Part shown: positions 55,277 to 63,200 of the stretch, piece after piece
Position numbering within the stretch: the first letter of the stretch is position 1
Layout of the letters: each line of letters opens with the position of its first letter
Source of the DNA: Nocardioides sp. AX2bis
Lineage (GTDB): Bacteria > Actinomycetota > Actinomycetes > Propionibacteriales > Nocardioidaceae
DNA: 64,000 nucleotides
Direction: 5' to 3'
Assembly (NCBI RefSeq): GCF_902506435.1
Contig: NZ_LR733215.1
Coordinates: 1,821,467 to 1,885,466 of the forward strand
Notes under the pieces: model-generated
Seen by the model: only the letters and a program-made list of their open reading frames with translations
Databases searched by the model: none
What the model was told of the DNA's origin: nothing
Made by a program: the position numbers and the translations under genes

Positions 55277-55594
55277 ATGGCATGGATCGTGCTCGTGGTG
55301 TCGGGGCTGCTGGAGGCCGTGTGGGCCACCGCGCTGGACCGCTCGGACGGCTTCAGCCGGATCGGCCCGACGGTCGTGTTCGGGGTCGCGCTCGTGCTCA
55401 GCATGGGCGGCCTGGGGTGGTCGCTGCGGGAGCTGCCGGTCGGCACGGCGTACGCGGTGTGGGTCGGGATCGGTGCGGTGACCACCGTGAGCTTCGCGAT
55501 GGTGACCGGCGCCGAGTCGGTGTCGGTGCTCAAGGCGGTGCTGCTGGTCGGTCTGGTCGGCTGCATCGCCGGGCTGAAGATCGTCGAGGGCTGA
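55277..55594 (+). CDS. sugE: Guanidinium exporter of the small multidrug resistance family
   Basis: 105 residues, four membrane helices. E13 in GLLEAVWATALDRSDGF is the proton/substrate-coupling Glu; the following region marks the SugE/Gdx rather than the EmrE branch. Gdx proteins export guanidinium in exchange for protons. The upstream guanidine-III riboswitch fixes the substrate far better than the protein alone could. Confidence 0.94.
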   Translation: MAWIVLVVSGLLEAVWATALDRSDGFSRIGPTVVFGVALVLSMGGLGWSLRELPVGTAYAVWVGIGAVTTVSFAMVTGAESVSVLKAVLLVGLVGCIAGLKIVEG

Positions 55595-55657
55595 TCCGCC
55601 GGGCCGCTGCCTGCCGGACGGGGTTGCGGTGAGGCGGCAGGACGGCACAGTGGGGGC

Positions 55658-56026
55658 ATGCGTCGCCCAGCTGCCGTCCTGCTGTCCTCCACGACGTGCG
55701 TCCTGGTCCTGGGGCTCGCGGTGCCCCTCGCCGGGGCTGCGGGGGCTGCGGGTGCCACCGGGGCCGCGGCCGGGCGGCAGGACTGCGTGACCCGGGCGGA
55801 GTTCCGCGCCGTCGAGCAGGGGACGACGAAGCGGGCGGTGCACGCGACCTTCGGGACCGCGGGCGTCTTCGGTGACGGGGGCGCCGGCGGGTTCAGCCGG
55901 CTCTACGACCAGTGCCGGGCCTCGACGCCCGGCGGGGAGCAGTGCGACGTGGTCGTCGAGTACGCGGCCGGCCCCGAGCAGCGGCCGCGTGTCGGCGCCA
56001 AGAGGTTCGACGGCGTCTGCGGCTGA
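55658..56026 (+). CDS. Secreted small protein with BLIP/SmpA-like domain
   Basis: 122 residues. Signal peptide of about 30-40 residues (LVLGLAVPLAGAAGAAG), then a compact domain with CVTRAEFRAVEQGTTKRAVH, FGTAGVFGDGG and three further Cys (YDQCR, EQCDVV, GVCG) likely forming two disulfides. The spacing recalls the repeats of beta-lactamase inhibitory proteins and SmpA/OmlA. CACAGT 6 nt before the ATG is a possible -10 for a leaderless mRNA. Function unknown. Confidence 0.72.
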   Translation: MRRPAAVLLSSTTCVLVLGLAVPLAGAAGAAGATGAAAGRQDCVTRAEFRAVEQGTTKRAVHATFGTAGVFGDGGAGGFSRLYDQCRASTPGGEQCDVVVEYAAGPEQRPRVGAKRFDGVCG

Positions 56027-56070
56027 CCCTGCGCGTGACCCTGCGGCTGACCCTGGCGCCCGGACGTGGC

Positions 56071-56229
56071 TCAGAGGTGCTGGAGGACCGCGGCCGCCAC
56101 GGCGCCGAGCGCCACGATCAGGAGCACGGCCACGGCCTGCTGCGCGTCGGACGCCCCGCGCTCCCGGGCGCTGCCGGGGCCGGTGGTGGGGCGCGCGGGG
56201 CGGGCGGTGCGGCGCTGTGGTCGGGTCAC
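56071..56229 (-). CDS. Small single-helix membrane protein
   Basis: 52 residues from a GTG preceded by GGAGGA. An Arg/Pro-rich N-terminus (RPQRRTARPARPTTG) leads to one membrane helix (AVAVLLIVALGAVAAAVL). No family is recognised. Convergent with the BLIP-like gene. Confidence 0.55.
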   Translation of the reverse strand: MTRPQRRTARPARPTTGPGSARERGASDAQQAVAVLLIVALGAVAAAVLQHL

Positions 56230-56764
56230 GCGGTCCTCCGAGACGGGTAGGGGCCCGGCTGCGGGCCTCGGACTGTCAGACGCGGTGAGGCGGACATCGG
56301 TTGCCTGGGTGCCCAGGAGTCGTCAGGTGGCACGAACAGGCGTACGTTCGAGGAACTGATGCGGGTCGGCCCGAGGGGCTGACAGCACGCGCAGAGTTCT
56401 ATGGCCCGCGATCTGGTCACTTGCCCGGACCAGATCGCGGTTCGTCGATCACCCCGAATCAGGTGGACGACCACCCGGGCGTGGCGAGTCACTCGACGAC
56501 CAGGACCGTAGCCGTTGCGAGGCCCCCGGGTGGATCACCCCTAGGGGCCCGAGGTCGTGGTGGGTCCGTGCGGCCACTGGTCCTAGGACGACCGGCCAGG
56601 TCGTTCGGTCCTGGTAGCCGGGACCGCGGGCGCGGCATGCTCTGAGGGCAGGACCGGACGGACCAGGAGCTGGTGTCCCTCCGAAGGACGGCCGGCGCGG
56701 AGCGTGACCCCATGCACCGCTCCGCCCGGTCGTCATCCGGATCCGTCCGACCGCGGGACGCCGC
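56230..56764. other. 535-bp intergenic stretch without a supported gene
   Basis: Reading frames on both strands here lack coding character: no family resemblance and no ribosome-binding site. It contains several CCTAGG-type palindromes (for example GGTCCTAGGACGACC near 56580) and the hairpin at 56406-56440. Confidence 0.5.
56406..56440. other. Isolated 13-bp perfect hairpin
   Basis: CCGCGATCTGGTC and GACCAGATCGCGG flank a 9-nt loop (ACTTGCCCG). It is not next to the end of any recognised gene, so it may belong to a small RNA or be an operator. Confidence 0.55.
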
Positions 56765-57031
56765 TCAGTGCGCGGCGCGACCTGCCGTTGGGTGGTGCGG
56801 CGGCGCCTGCGGTAGGGGCCCGAGCGGGCGGATCGCCGTGGCGGGCAGCCAGCTCTGCCGCACGTACGGCCCGTCGCCCCGCGCCCCGACGCCTGCCTGG
56901 GCGGAGATCACCCAGCCCTCCCACCCCTGCGGCGTGGAGCGCCACGACAGCAGCAGTCCCGGCACCCGGTCGTCGGCCCAGACCCCCGTCAGCGACACCC
57001 AGACGTGCTGGGCGCGGGGGAGGACGGGCAT
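56765..57031 (-). CDS. Small SOS-regulated protein of unknown function
   Basis: 88 residues, ATG at 57031. The first 60 residues look folded (HVWVSLTGVWADDRVPGLLL, GWEGWVISAQAG, GPYVRQSWLPATAIRPL), Trp-rich and beta-strand-like; the C-terminus is Pro/His/Ala-rich and probably disordered. No membrane segment or signal. The promoter is read directly: a LexA box overlaps a TAACGT -10 whose end is 6 nt before the ATG. It therefore should be strongly repressed and made only after DNA damage, from a leaderless mRNA. I do not recognise the family. Confidence 0.78.
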   Translation of the reverse strand: MPVLPRAQHVWVSLTGVWADDRVPGLLLSWRSTPQGWEGWVISAQAGVGARGDGPYVRQSWLPATAIRPLGPLPQAPPHHPTAGRAAH

Positions 57032-57041
57032 GGGCCCACGT

Positions 57042-57057
57042 TAGAACATGTGTTCGA
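57042..57057 (-). promoter_or_regulatory. LexA box overlapping the -10 of the 56765-57031 gene
   Basis: Minus-strand TCGAACACATGTTCTA matches TCGAAC-N4-GTTCGA with one mismatch. Its last two bases begin TAACGT, the -10 box, followed by GGGCCC and ATG. Confidence 0.88.
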
Positions 57058-57075
57058 CCGGTTCCATCCCCGGCG

Positions 57076-57270
57076 TCAGTGCGCGTGCGCGGGGTGGCGG
57101 CAGTCGCAGGACGAGGGCGATCCGTGGGCGTCGTACGCGTCGAGGTCCTCGGAGCACCCGGGCGCCAGGCGCAGCAGGCGGTCGACACGACGTCCCAGCC
57201 GGGTGCGCGGCGGCGTCGCATGCCTGCAGTCCGGGCAGCGCAGTGTTGTCCACTGGGGAGTCTCCGTCAC
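57076..57270 (-). CDS. Small cysteine-rich (zinc-ribbon-like) protein
   Basis: 64 residues from the GTG at 57270, chosen because TAGGGT lies exactly 7 nt upstream. Cys pairs RCPDC and SSCDCRHPAHAH plus APGCSEDL suggest metal binding. The gene ends 18 bp upstream of the LexA box of the next gene on the same strand. Family unknown; a second GTG at 57279 is less well placed. Confidence 0.65.
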   Translation of the reverse strand: MTETPQWTTLRCPDCRHATPPRTRLGRRVDRLLRLAPGCSEDLDAYDAHGSPSSCDCRHPAHAH

Positions 57271-57277
57271 GAGACTC

Positions 57278-57283
57278 ACCCTA
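57278..57283 (-). promoter_or_regulatory. -10 box of the small cysteine-rich gene
   Basis: TAGGGT on the minus strand, 7 nt (GAGTCTC) before the GTG at 57270. Confidence 0.6.
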
Positions 57284-57511
57284 GGTCCGGACCTCCTCCC
57301 CGGGGTCGATCCGCACGCTCCGGGCCTGTTCTGGACGACCCGGTGTGAGGTAACCCACAGGTCTGGACCGCACAGGTGCACAAGGCCGTGCCCAGGGGGG
57401 TTCGGCCCGCGAGACGCCCCGACACGCACTGGATCCGGGCCGCCGGCGCGTTTGGTCCTCGCGCTCCCGTCTCCTACGTTCACCCGCGGCCCCTCATCAG
57501 GGAGGCCGCAC

Positions 57512-57692
57512 CCCGACGTCGCCGAGACCCGCCGCGTCGGAGTGCCAGCAATGAAACGACGGCGGGTGCGGAGGAACCATCGTGGCGCCGCGACGCGGTG
57601 CCACCGGGGTGAAGCCGCCACCGGGTCCACCAGGGCCCACCGGCGGCCGGGCACCTCCAGGCCCGAACCCGACAGCTAACTTCGTAGGCGTC
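57512..57692 (+). promoter_or_regulatory. Cyclic di-AMP riboswitch (ydaO-yuaA type)
   Basis: The 3' part is nearly canonical: CCCGACAGCTAAC followed by TTCGTAGGCGTC (57669-57692). Upstream blocks also fit: AATGAAACGAC, GGAGGAACC, GGGGTGAAGCCG, with paired GGTGCCACC and GGCGGCCGGG helices. The 5' boundary is approximate. In actinobacteria this RNA usually precedes wall-hydrolase genes and turns them off when c-di-AMP is high. GGAGGAA follows directly as the ribosome-binding site. Confidence 0.9.
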
Positions 57693-57703
57693 CGGAGGAA
57701 CAC

Positions 57704-58384
57704 ATGTCTTTCGCACGCAAGAACGCCCAGCGCCCCGGCAAGCACCGCGCCGAGGTCGAGCACCACCACGGCCGCCGCGCGGCGGCCACCGTCGCCCTGG
57801 CCGCCGGCCTGGCCGCCGGTCCCGCGCTGACCAGCCCGGCCAGCGCCGCCGACTACACCGTCCAGTCCGGCGACACCCTGTCCTCGATCGCCCAGAGCAT
57901 GGGCACGTCGTGGCAGGACCTGTACGCCGCCAACCGCGACGTCGTCTCCAGCCCGACCACGATCTACCCGGGCCAGACACTGCAGACCGGCGGCGGCTCC
58001 TCGAGCTCGTCGCAGGCGGCCCCCGCGGCGCCCAGCAGCGCCGCGTCCGGCGTCGTCGAGGCGGCCAGCCAGTACGCCGGCGTGCCGTACGTCTACGGGG
58101 GCTCCACCCCGTCCGGCTTCGACTGCTCGGGCTTCACCAGCTACGTCTTCGCGCAGGCCGGCAAGACCATCCCGCGCACCTCGGCCGCCCAGGCCGCCGC
58201 GGCCACCCCGGTCTCGGCGGACAACCTCCAGCCGGGCGACCTGATCTTCTACTCGCCGGGCGGCTCGGTGTCGCACGTCGCGATCTACGCCGGCGACGGC
58301 ATGGTCTGGGAGGCGCCGGGCACCGGCGGCTCCGTGCAGTACGCCCCGATCTGGGACGTCGAGCGCTCGTACGGCCGCTTCTGA
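57704..58384 (+). CDS. Secreted LysM-NlpC/P60 peptidoglycan endopeptidase
   Basis: 226 residues. Signal sequence ending near TSPASAA, one LysM domain (about 50-95; YTVQSGDTLSSIAQSMG) for wall binding, a Ser/Ala linker, and an NlpC/P60 domain with catalytic C141 (FDCSGFTSYVF) and His in VSHVAIYAG. It cleaves stem peptides of peptidoglycan. Expression is under a c-di-AMP riboswitch, linking turgor/wall signalling to wall turnover. A hairpin repeat follows the stop. Confidence 0.95.
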   Translation: MSFARKNAQRPGKHRAEVEHHHGRRAAATVALAAGLAAGPALTSPASAADYTVQSGDTLSSIAQSMGTSWQDLYAANRDVVSSPTTIYPGQTLQTGGGSSSSSQAAPAAPSSAASGVVEAASQYAGVPYVYGGSTPSGFDCSGFTSYVFAQAGKTIPRTSAAQAAAATPVSADNLQPGDLIFYSPGGSVSHVAIYAGDGMVWEAPGTGGSVQYAPIWDVERSYGRF

Positions 58385-58408
58385 GCCGACCGCTCGAGCA
58401 CTGAGTGA

Positions 58409-58454
58409 GTCGTGTGCCTGAGCACGGTCGAGAGGCCGTGCTCAGGCACACGAC
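58409..58454. repeat. GTCGTG...CACGAC hairpin, copy 1
   Basis: GTCGTGTGCCTGAGCACGG and its exact complement enclose an 8-nt loop (TCGAGAGG): a 19-bp perfect stem 24 nt after the NlpC/P60 stop. Copies recur at 60496 and 62694. Confidence 0.9.
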
Positions 58455-58537
58455 CCGTTCCCAGTAGCGCCGACCCGACGTACGTTGGGCCCGTCCGGCC
58501 CGCCACGGGTCGGCGCTCTCGGGAAAGGCACGACACG

Positions 58538-60466
58538 ATGAAGCGAGCCCTCGTCCGCACCTCGGTGGTCGCGGCGGCACTCGGCGCCTCCGCGCTGACG
58601 TCTCCGACCTCCGCCGCACCACCCGCTACGGCAGTAGCCGCAACGCCCGCAGCAGCAGCGCCGGCCGCCGGCCCCCTCGCCGACGGCGTCACCCACGACG
58701 AGAACCCCGGCGTACCCGTCGGGGCGTCGTGGACCGAGCACTACTTCGCCGCGCCGCAGGCCGGCTCGCCCACGAAGGTCACGCTGCACGCCGACGTGCT
58801 GCGCCCGGAGGGACTCGCTCCTACCGAGGAGACACCGGTGGTCCTGTCGGTGGGGCCCTACTTCAACCACGCCGGGCAGACCGGTCGGGAGACCGACGAG
58901 GTCCAGCCGAGCTCGCGCTTCGACGACCTGATCGACGGTGCCCGGCTGATGGAGCGCGGCTACACCGTCGTGCTGGTCGACAACCGCGGCTTCGGCGCGA
59001 GCACCGGCTGCCTGGACTGGATGGGCGCCGGCGAGCAGGCCGACGTACGCAAGGCCGTGCGCTGGTCGGCCTCGCGACCCTGGTCGACCGGCAAGGTCGG
59101 CATGTACGGCAAGTCGTACGACGCGGTCACCGGTCTCTGGGGCGCCGACCTCGACCCGCGGGGGCTCGAGGCCGTGGTGGCCCAGGAGCCGCTGTGGAAC
59201 ATGTACCCGTACCTCTACTCCAACGACGTCCCGCGCGGGAACCAGACCGGGACCCCGCTGGCGTACAACTCGATCGCCTCGCTCGGCGGCACCAGCGGGG
59301 ACACCGACCGCTACAACGAGGCCGCGGCCTACGAACAGCAGCACCCGGAGTGCCTGGCGCGCAACCTGCGCGACAACGTGGCGAACACGAGCCAGCAGGA
59401 CCCGTACTGGACGCTGCGCAACCAGGCCGTGAAGGCCGAGGGCGCGCGCACCCCGCTGTTCGTCACCCAGGGCTTCACCGAGAGCAACACCAAGCCCGAG
59501 CAGATGGAGCAGTACCTGCGCAACCACGTCGGGCCCACCCGCGGCTGGCTCGGGCCGTGGGAGCACGTGCGCGGCAACGAGGTCGATCCCGAGACCGGGG
59601 ATCTCTCGCAGGGCCGGTCCGGCTTCTTCGCCGAGGTCGGACGCTTCTACGACCGCCACCTGAAGGGCATCGAGCCGTCCTCCGGCAACGACCCGGCGTT
59701 CGTGGTCCAGGACAACTTCGGGGACTGGCGCGCGCAGCGCACCTGGCCGATGGCCGACACGACCCGTGCCGTCGCGCTCGGCTCCGGGCGGTACGTCGAC
59801 GCCGGCCCGGTCGACGAGGCGGCCGTACGCCGCGGCGACGCCGCCGGCACCGGCCTCAGCGCGGCCCAGGCGCGGCGCGTGGCCGAGCAGCAGGTCCCGC
59901 CCACGACCGTGGAGCGGCGCGACGGGGACGTGGACCAGCAGGTCCGCAGCTCGCTGGGCACCGCCGCCGAGCGTGCGGACGCCGAGCTGTCCGCGGCCGG
60001 GCTGCTCCCCACGTCGTACCAGACCTGGTCGCGACCGGTCCGTCAGGAGACCCGGGTGACCGGGACCCCGCGGGTCACGCTCAAGACGCGCGGCGAGGGC
60101 CAGGTCTACGTCTCGATGTGGGACGTCGACCCCGAGTCTCAGACCGCGACGCTGATCAACGAGAACGTCGCCGAGCTGCGCACCACCGGCCGCACCTTCG
60201 ACCTGAAGGGGATGGACTGGACGCTGGCGAAGGGCCACTCGATGGCCATCGGCATCGGGACGATCACCGGCGGCAGCTGGCGCGCCCTGCCCAGCGGGCG
60301 GGTCGTGACCGTCAAGGACGCGGCCGTGCGCCTGTCCACGCAGTCGACGGCCGACGACCGCCCCACCCAGGGCGCGGAGTCGCCGTGGCTGTCGCGCTAC
60401 ATCGAGGACAACACGATCGGCAGCGGCGAGGTGCCGACGGGGACGTTCCGGGTGCCGACGCCCTGA
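58538..60466 (+). CDS. Secreted CocE/NonD-family alpha/beta hydrolase
   Basis: 642 residues. ATG at 58538 behind GGGAAAGG. Signal peptide ending about residue 27-35 (TSPTSAAPPATA). Alpha/beta hydrolase core with nucleophile S193 (YGKSYDAVTGL), an Asp/His partner set (H343 in GPWEHVRGN), and a C-terminal jelly-roll domain typical of the X-Pro dipeptidyl-peptidase/cocaine-esterase group (WSRPVRQETRVTGTPRVTL). The enzyme hydrolyses an ester or peptide outside the cell; substrate unknown. Confidence 0.92.
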   Translation: MKRALVRTSVVAAALGASALTSPTSAAPPATAVAATPAAAAPAAGPLADGVTHDENPGVPVGASWTEHYFAAPQAGSPTKVTLHADVLRPEGLAPTEETPVVLSVGPYFNHAGQTGRETDEVQPSSRFDDLIDGARLMERGYTVVLVDNRGFGASTGCLDWMGAGEQADVRKAVRWSASRPWSTGKVGMYGKSYDAVTGLWGADLDPRGLEAVVAQEPLWNMYPYLYSNDVPRGNQTGTPLAYNSIASLGGTSGDTDRYNEAAAYEQQHPECLARNLRDNVANTSQQDPYWTLRNQAVKAEGARTPLFVTQGFTESNTKPEQMEQYLRNHVGPTRGWLGPWEHVRGNEVDPETGDLSQGRSGFFAEVGRFYDRHLKGIEPSSGNDPAFVVQDNFGDWRAQRTWPMADTTRAVALGSGRYVDAGPVDEAAVRRGDAAGTGLSAAQARRVAEQQVPPTTVERRDGDVDQQVRSSLGTAAERADAELSAAGLLPTSYQTWSRPVRQETRVTGTPRVTLKTRGEGQVYVSMWDVDPESQTATLINENVAELRTTGRTFDLKGMDWTLAKGHSMAIGIGTITGGSWRALPSGRVVTVKDAAVRLSTQSTADDRPTQGAESPWLSRYIEDNTIGSGEVPTGTFRVPTP

Positions 60467-60495
60467 GGTAGCCCGGAGGTAGTCGCGAGGCGTGA

Positions 60496-60541
60496 GTCGT
60501 GTGCCTGAGCCCTGTCTGTAGGCCGTGCTCGGGCACACGAC
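60496..60541. repeat. GTCGTG...CACGAC hairpin, copy 2
   Basis: Same outer stem as copy 1 but several mismatches near the loop (left arm ends GAGCCCTG). Preceded by CGCGAGGCGTGA, as is copy 3. Confidence 0.85.
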
Positions 60542-60658
60542 TGCGTGCGCCGGGTCCGCCCACGCCCGCCTGAACGCGTCGGTCGCCGTAGCGCCACGGA
60601 CACCGCGTGGAAACACCGCCGGGAGAGGTTTCAGGCAGACGACACGGTGTCGTCCCTC

Positions 60659-62674
60659 GTGAACGACGGAGCTCCTTCCTTGCCTCACCAGCCTCTCCCT
60701 CTCGGGTCCGCTACTCCCTCCACCCCCGGTACGCCCGCGCGTGCTGGGGCCCGCTCCACACGCTGGCGGGCCCGCCTCGCCGTCGGCGGGGTCGCCCTGT
60801 CGGTGGCCGCGACCGCCTTCGCGATCCCGGCCCCGACCCTCGCCGCGGCGCCCGCCGCCGCGACGCCGTCGGGCCCCGCCCCCACGCCGGCCGGCCTCGA
60901 CCTCGCCGACGCCTCGATCGCCGACCTGCAGGCCGCCCTGGCCGCGGGGGAGACGACCTCGGTGGAGCTGGTCGAGGCCTACCTCGACCGGATCGCGCGC
61001 CTCGACGAGGACGGGCCGTCGCTCAACACGGTGCGCCACCTGTCCGCCGATGCGCTCGCAGACGCCGAGGCCTCGGACGCCGCGCGTGCCGCCGGTGAGG
61101 ACCTCGGCCCGATGGCCGGCATCCCGATCCTGATCAAGGACAACATCGACCACGCCGGCGACCCGACGACCGCGGGCTCCGTGGCGCTGGCCAACTCCTA
61201 CCCGTCGGGCAACGCCACGGTCGTGGACGCGCTGGAGGAGTCCGGCGCGATCATCCTCGGCAAGACGAACCTGACCGAGTTCGCCAACTTCATGACCAGC
61301 GGCATGCCGTCGGGGTACAGCTCGCTCGGGGGACAGGTGCTCAACCCGTACGACCTGTCGCAGACGCCCAGCGGCTCCAGCGCCGGCTCCGGCGCGGCCG
61401 CCGCCGCGTCGCTGGCCGCGGCCACGGTCGGGACGGAGACCTCCGGGTCGATCCTGAGCCCGGCCAACGCCAACTCCCTGGTCGGCATCAAGCCGACCGT
61501 GGGCCTCATCAGCCGGACCGGCATCGTGCCGATCTCCGCGACCCAGGACACCGCCGGTCCGATGACCCGCTCGGTGGGCGACGCGGCCGCGATGCTCTCG
61601 GCGATGACGACCGGCGCGGACCCGGAGGACCCGGCCACGCAGGACGGCCAGGCCGACGCCTTCGACGACGTCGACTACACCGAGTCCCTGTCGACCGACG
61701 CGCTCGCCGGCACCCGCCTCGGCTACGTCGCCTCGAGCAACGAGACCTACCTCGCGGCGCTGCAGGTGCTGCGCGACCAGGGCGCCGAGCTGGTCGAGGT
61801 CGCCTCGCCGACCAACACGACTGCGCCGAGCATCCTGACGTACGAGTTCGAGCGGGACCTGAACGCCTACCTGGCCCGGTTGCCCGAGACCGCCCCGGTC
61901 TCGACGCTGGAGGAGGTCATCGCGTTCAACGAGGCCAACGCCCGGGTGGCGCTGAAGTTCGGCCAGACGCTGCTCACCGCGTCCGCCGAGGTCGACCTCG
62001 AGGACCCGGAGCAGGCCGCGGCCTACGAGGCGGCGCGCACGCAGGGGCTCACCGAGACCCGGGCCGGCATCGACTCGACGCTCACCGCGAACAACATCGA
62101 GGCGATCGTCAGCAACGCCGGCACCACCGGCATCGGCGCTCGCGCGGGCTACCCGTCGCTCACGCTGCCGGCCGGCTACGCCGCCGCCAACCGGCGTCCC
62201 GTGCCGATCACCTTCCTCGGCACGGCCTACACCGAGGAGACCCTGATCGCCCTGGCCTCGGACTACGAGGAGGCCGCGGCGGTCCGCCGCAGCCCGCAGG
62301 AGATCAACCCGACGGCGTTCGACTGCACCTGGGTCAGCCCGGAGACCGCGCCCGATGAGGACTGCCTCGCCGAGCCGGCCGCCGACCCGGTGGCCTCGAC
62401 CACGCTCGCCGCGGCGGTCCGCCCGGTCGTGAAGAAGGGCACCGCGGCCCGCATCCGCGTCGCGGTGGCCGCCGGCGACGTCGTGCCCGAGGGTCGGGTC
62501 ACCGCTGCGCTGGACGGCAGGCGGGTCGACCGGTCCACCCTGGACGGCGGTCGTGCGGTGCTCACGCTGCCGCGCCGCCTGGCTGTGGGCAGGTACGTCG
62601 TCACCGTCGCCTATGCGGGATCCGACGAGGTCGCCCCCTCGCAGGACCGGGTACGCGTCCGCGTGCGCCGCTGA
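60659..62674 (+). CDS. Secreted amidase (amidase-signature family) with C-terminal Ig-like domain
   Basis: About 671 residues from a GTG at 60659; a TTG at 60680 is an alternative. A long basic N-region then a hydrophobic core (LAVGGVALSVAATAF) ends near TLAAAPAAA. Amidase-signature triad: K160 (ILIKDNID), a Ser in SQTPSGSSAGSG (about 240), nucleophile S264 (GTETSGSI). From about 580 an Ig-like repeat domain ends in RVRVRVRR, like the tail of the nuclease at 9870. Substrate unknown; many secreted members act on peptide or aryl amides. Confidence 0.9.
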   Translation: MNDGAPSLPHQPLPLGSATPSTPGTPARAGARSTRWRARLAVGGVALSVAATAFAIPAPTLAAAPAAATPSGPAPTPAGLDLADASIADLQAALAAGETTSVELVEAYLDRIARLDEDGPSLNTVRHLSADALADAEASDAARAAGEDLGPMAGIPILIKDNIDHAGDPTTAGSVALANSYPSGNATVVDALEESGAIILGKTNLTEFANFMTSGMPSGYSSLGGQVLNPYDLSQTPSGSSAGSGAAAAASLAAATVGTETSGSILSPANANSLVGIKPTVGLISRTGIVPISATQDTAGPMTRSVGDAAAMLSAMTTGADPEDPATQDGQADAFDDVDYTESLSTDALAGTRLGYVASSNETYLAALQVLRDQGAELVEVASPTNTTAPSILTYEFERDLNAYLARLPETAPVSTLEEVIAFNEANARVALKFGQTLLTASAEVDLEDPEQAAAYEAARTQGLTETRAGIDSTLTANNIEAIVSNAGTTGIGARAGYPSLTLPAGYAAANRRPVPITFLGTAYTEETLIALASDYEEAAAVRRSPQEINPTAFDCTWVSPETAPDEDCLAEPAADPVASTTLAAAVRPVVKKGTAARIRVAVAAGDVVPEGRVTAALDGRRVDRSTLDGGRAVLTLPRRLAVGRYVVTVAYAGSDEVAPSQDRVRVRVRR

Positions 62675-62693
62675 CCGGAGCCGCGAGGCGTGA

Positions 62694-62739
62694 GTCGTGT
62701 GCCTGAGCACGGTCCCTGCGCCGTGCTCGGGCACACGAC
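62694..62739. repeat. GTCGTG...CACGAC hairpin, copy 3
   Basis: 19-bp stem with a single G-T pair around TCCCTGCG, starting 20 nt after the amidase stop and preceded by CGCGAGGCGTGA. Confidence 0.88.
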
Positions 62740-62753
62740 TCCGCGGGGTGGGG

Positions 62754-62799
62754 GTCGTGGGTCGGATGACGCGCTGGAGCGCGTCGGATGACCCACGAC
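62754..62799. repeat. Nested hairpin with the same GTCGTG/CACGAC ends
   Basis: GTCGTGGGTC...GACCCACGAC outside, GACGCGC/GCGCGTC inside, with a GGAT bulge on each side. Different core, same 6-bp caps and same length (46 bp) as the neighbouring copies. Confidence 0.8.
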
Positions 62800-62829
62800 T
62801 GCGTCCGCGCCTTCTCTGCCCGGCCCCGC

Positions 62830-62835
62830 TAGCCT
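62830..62835 (+). promoter_or_regulatory. -10 box of the leaderless DUF2200 promoter
   Basis: TAGCCT, 7 nt (GCGCAGG) before the ATG at 62843. Confidence 0.65.
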
Positions 62836-62842
62836 GCGCAGG

Positions 62843-63184
62843 ATGCACCGCATCTTCACCACCAGCGTCGCCTCGGTCTACCCGCACTACGTCGCGAAGG
62901 CCGAGCGCAAGGGGCGCAGCAAGGCCGAGGTCGACGAGGTCATCACCTGGCTCACCGGCTTCGACGCCCCCGCCCTGGCCGCCCACCTCGAGGCCGGCAC
63001 GACCTTCGCGGATTTCTTCGACCAGGCCACGCTCAACCCGGACGTGGACAAGGTCACCGGGGTCGTCTGCGGGGTGCGGGTCGAGGACGTCGAGGATCCG
63101 TTGATGCGGAAGATCCGCTACCTCGACAAGCTCGTCGACGAGCTCGCCCGGGGCAAGGCCATGGAGAAGGTGCTGCGGTCCTGA
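62843..63184 (+). CDS. DUF2200 family protein
   Basis: 113 residues. [20 protein letters not shown], then ITWLTGF and [20 protein letters not shown], match the whole length of the DUF2200 family, cytosolic proteins of unknown function with a YdhG-like fold suspected. Convergent with the histidine kinase, 16 bp away. Confidence 0.9.
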   Translation: MHRIFTTSVASVYPHYVAKAERKGRSKAEVDEVITWLTGFDAPALAAHLEAGTTFADFFDQATLNPDVDKVTGVVCGVRVEDVEDPLMRKIRYLDKLVDELARGKAMEKVLRS

Positions 63185-63200
63185 CGGTCGCCCGCGCCGG

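Noticed and set aside
58442..62986. Long minus-strand open frame of about 1500 codons
   Set aside because: Shadow of the hydrolase and amidase genes, running through intergenic hairpins; no domain or start signal.
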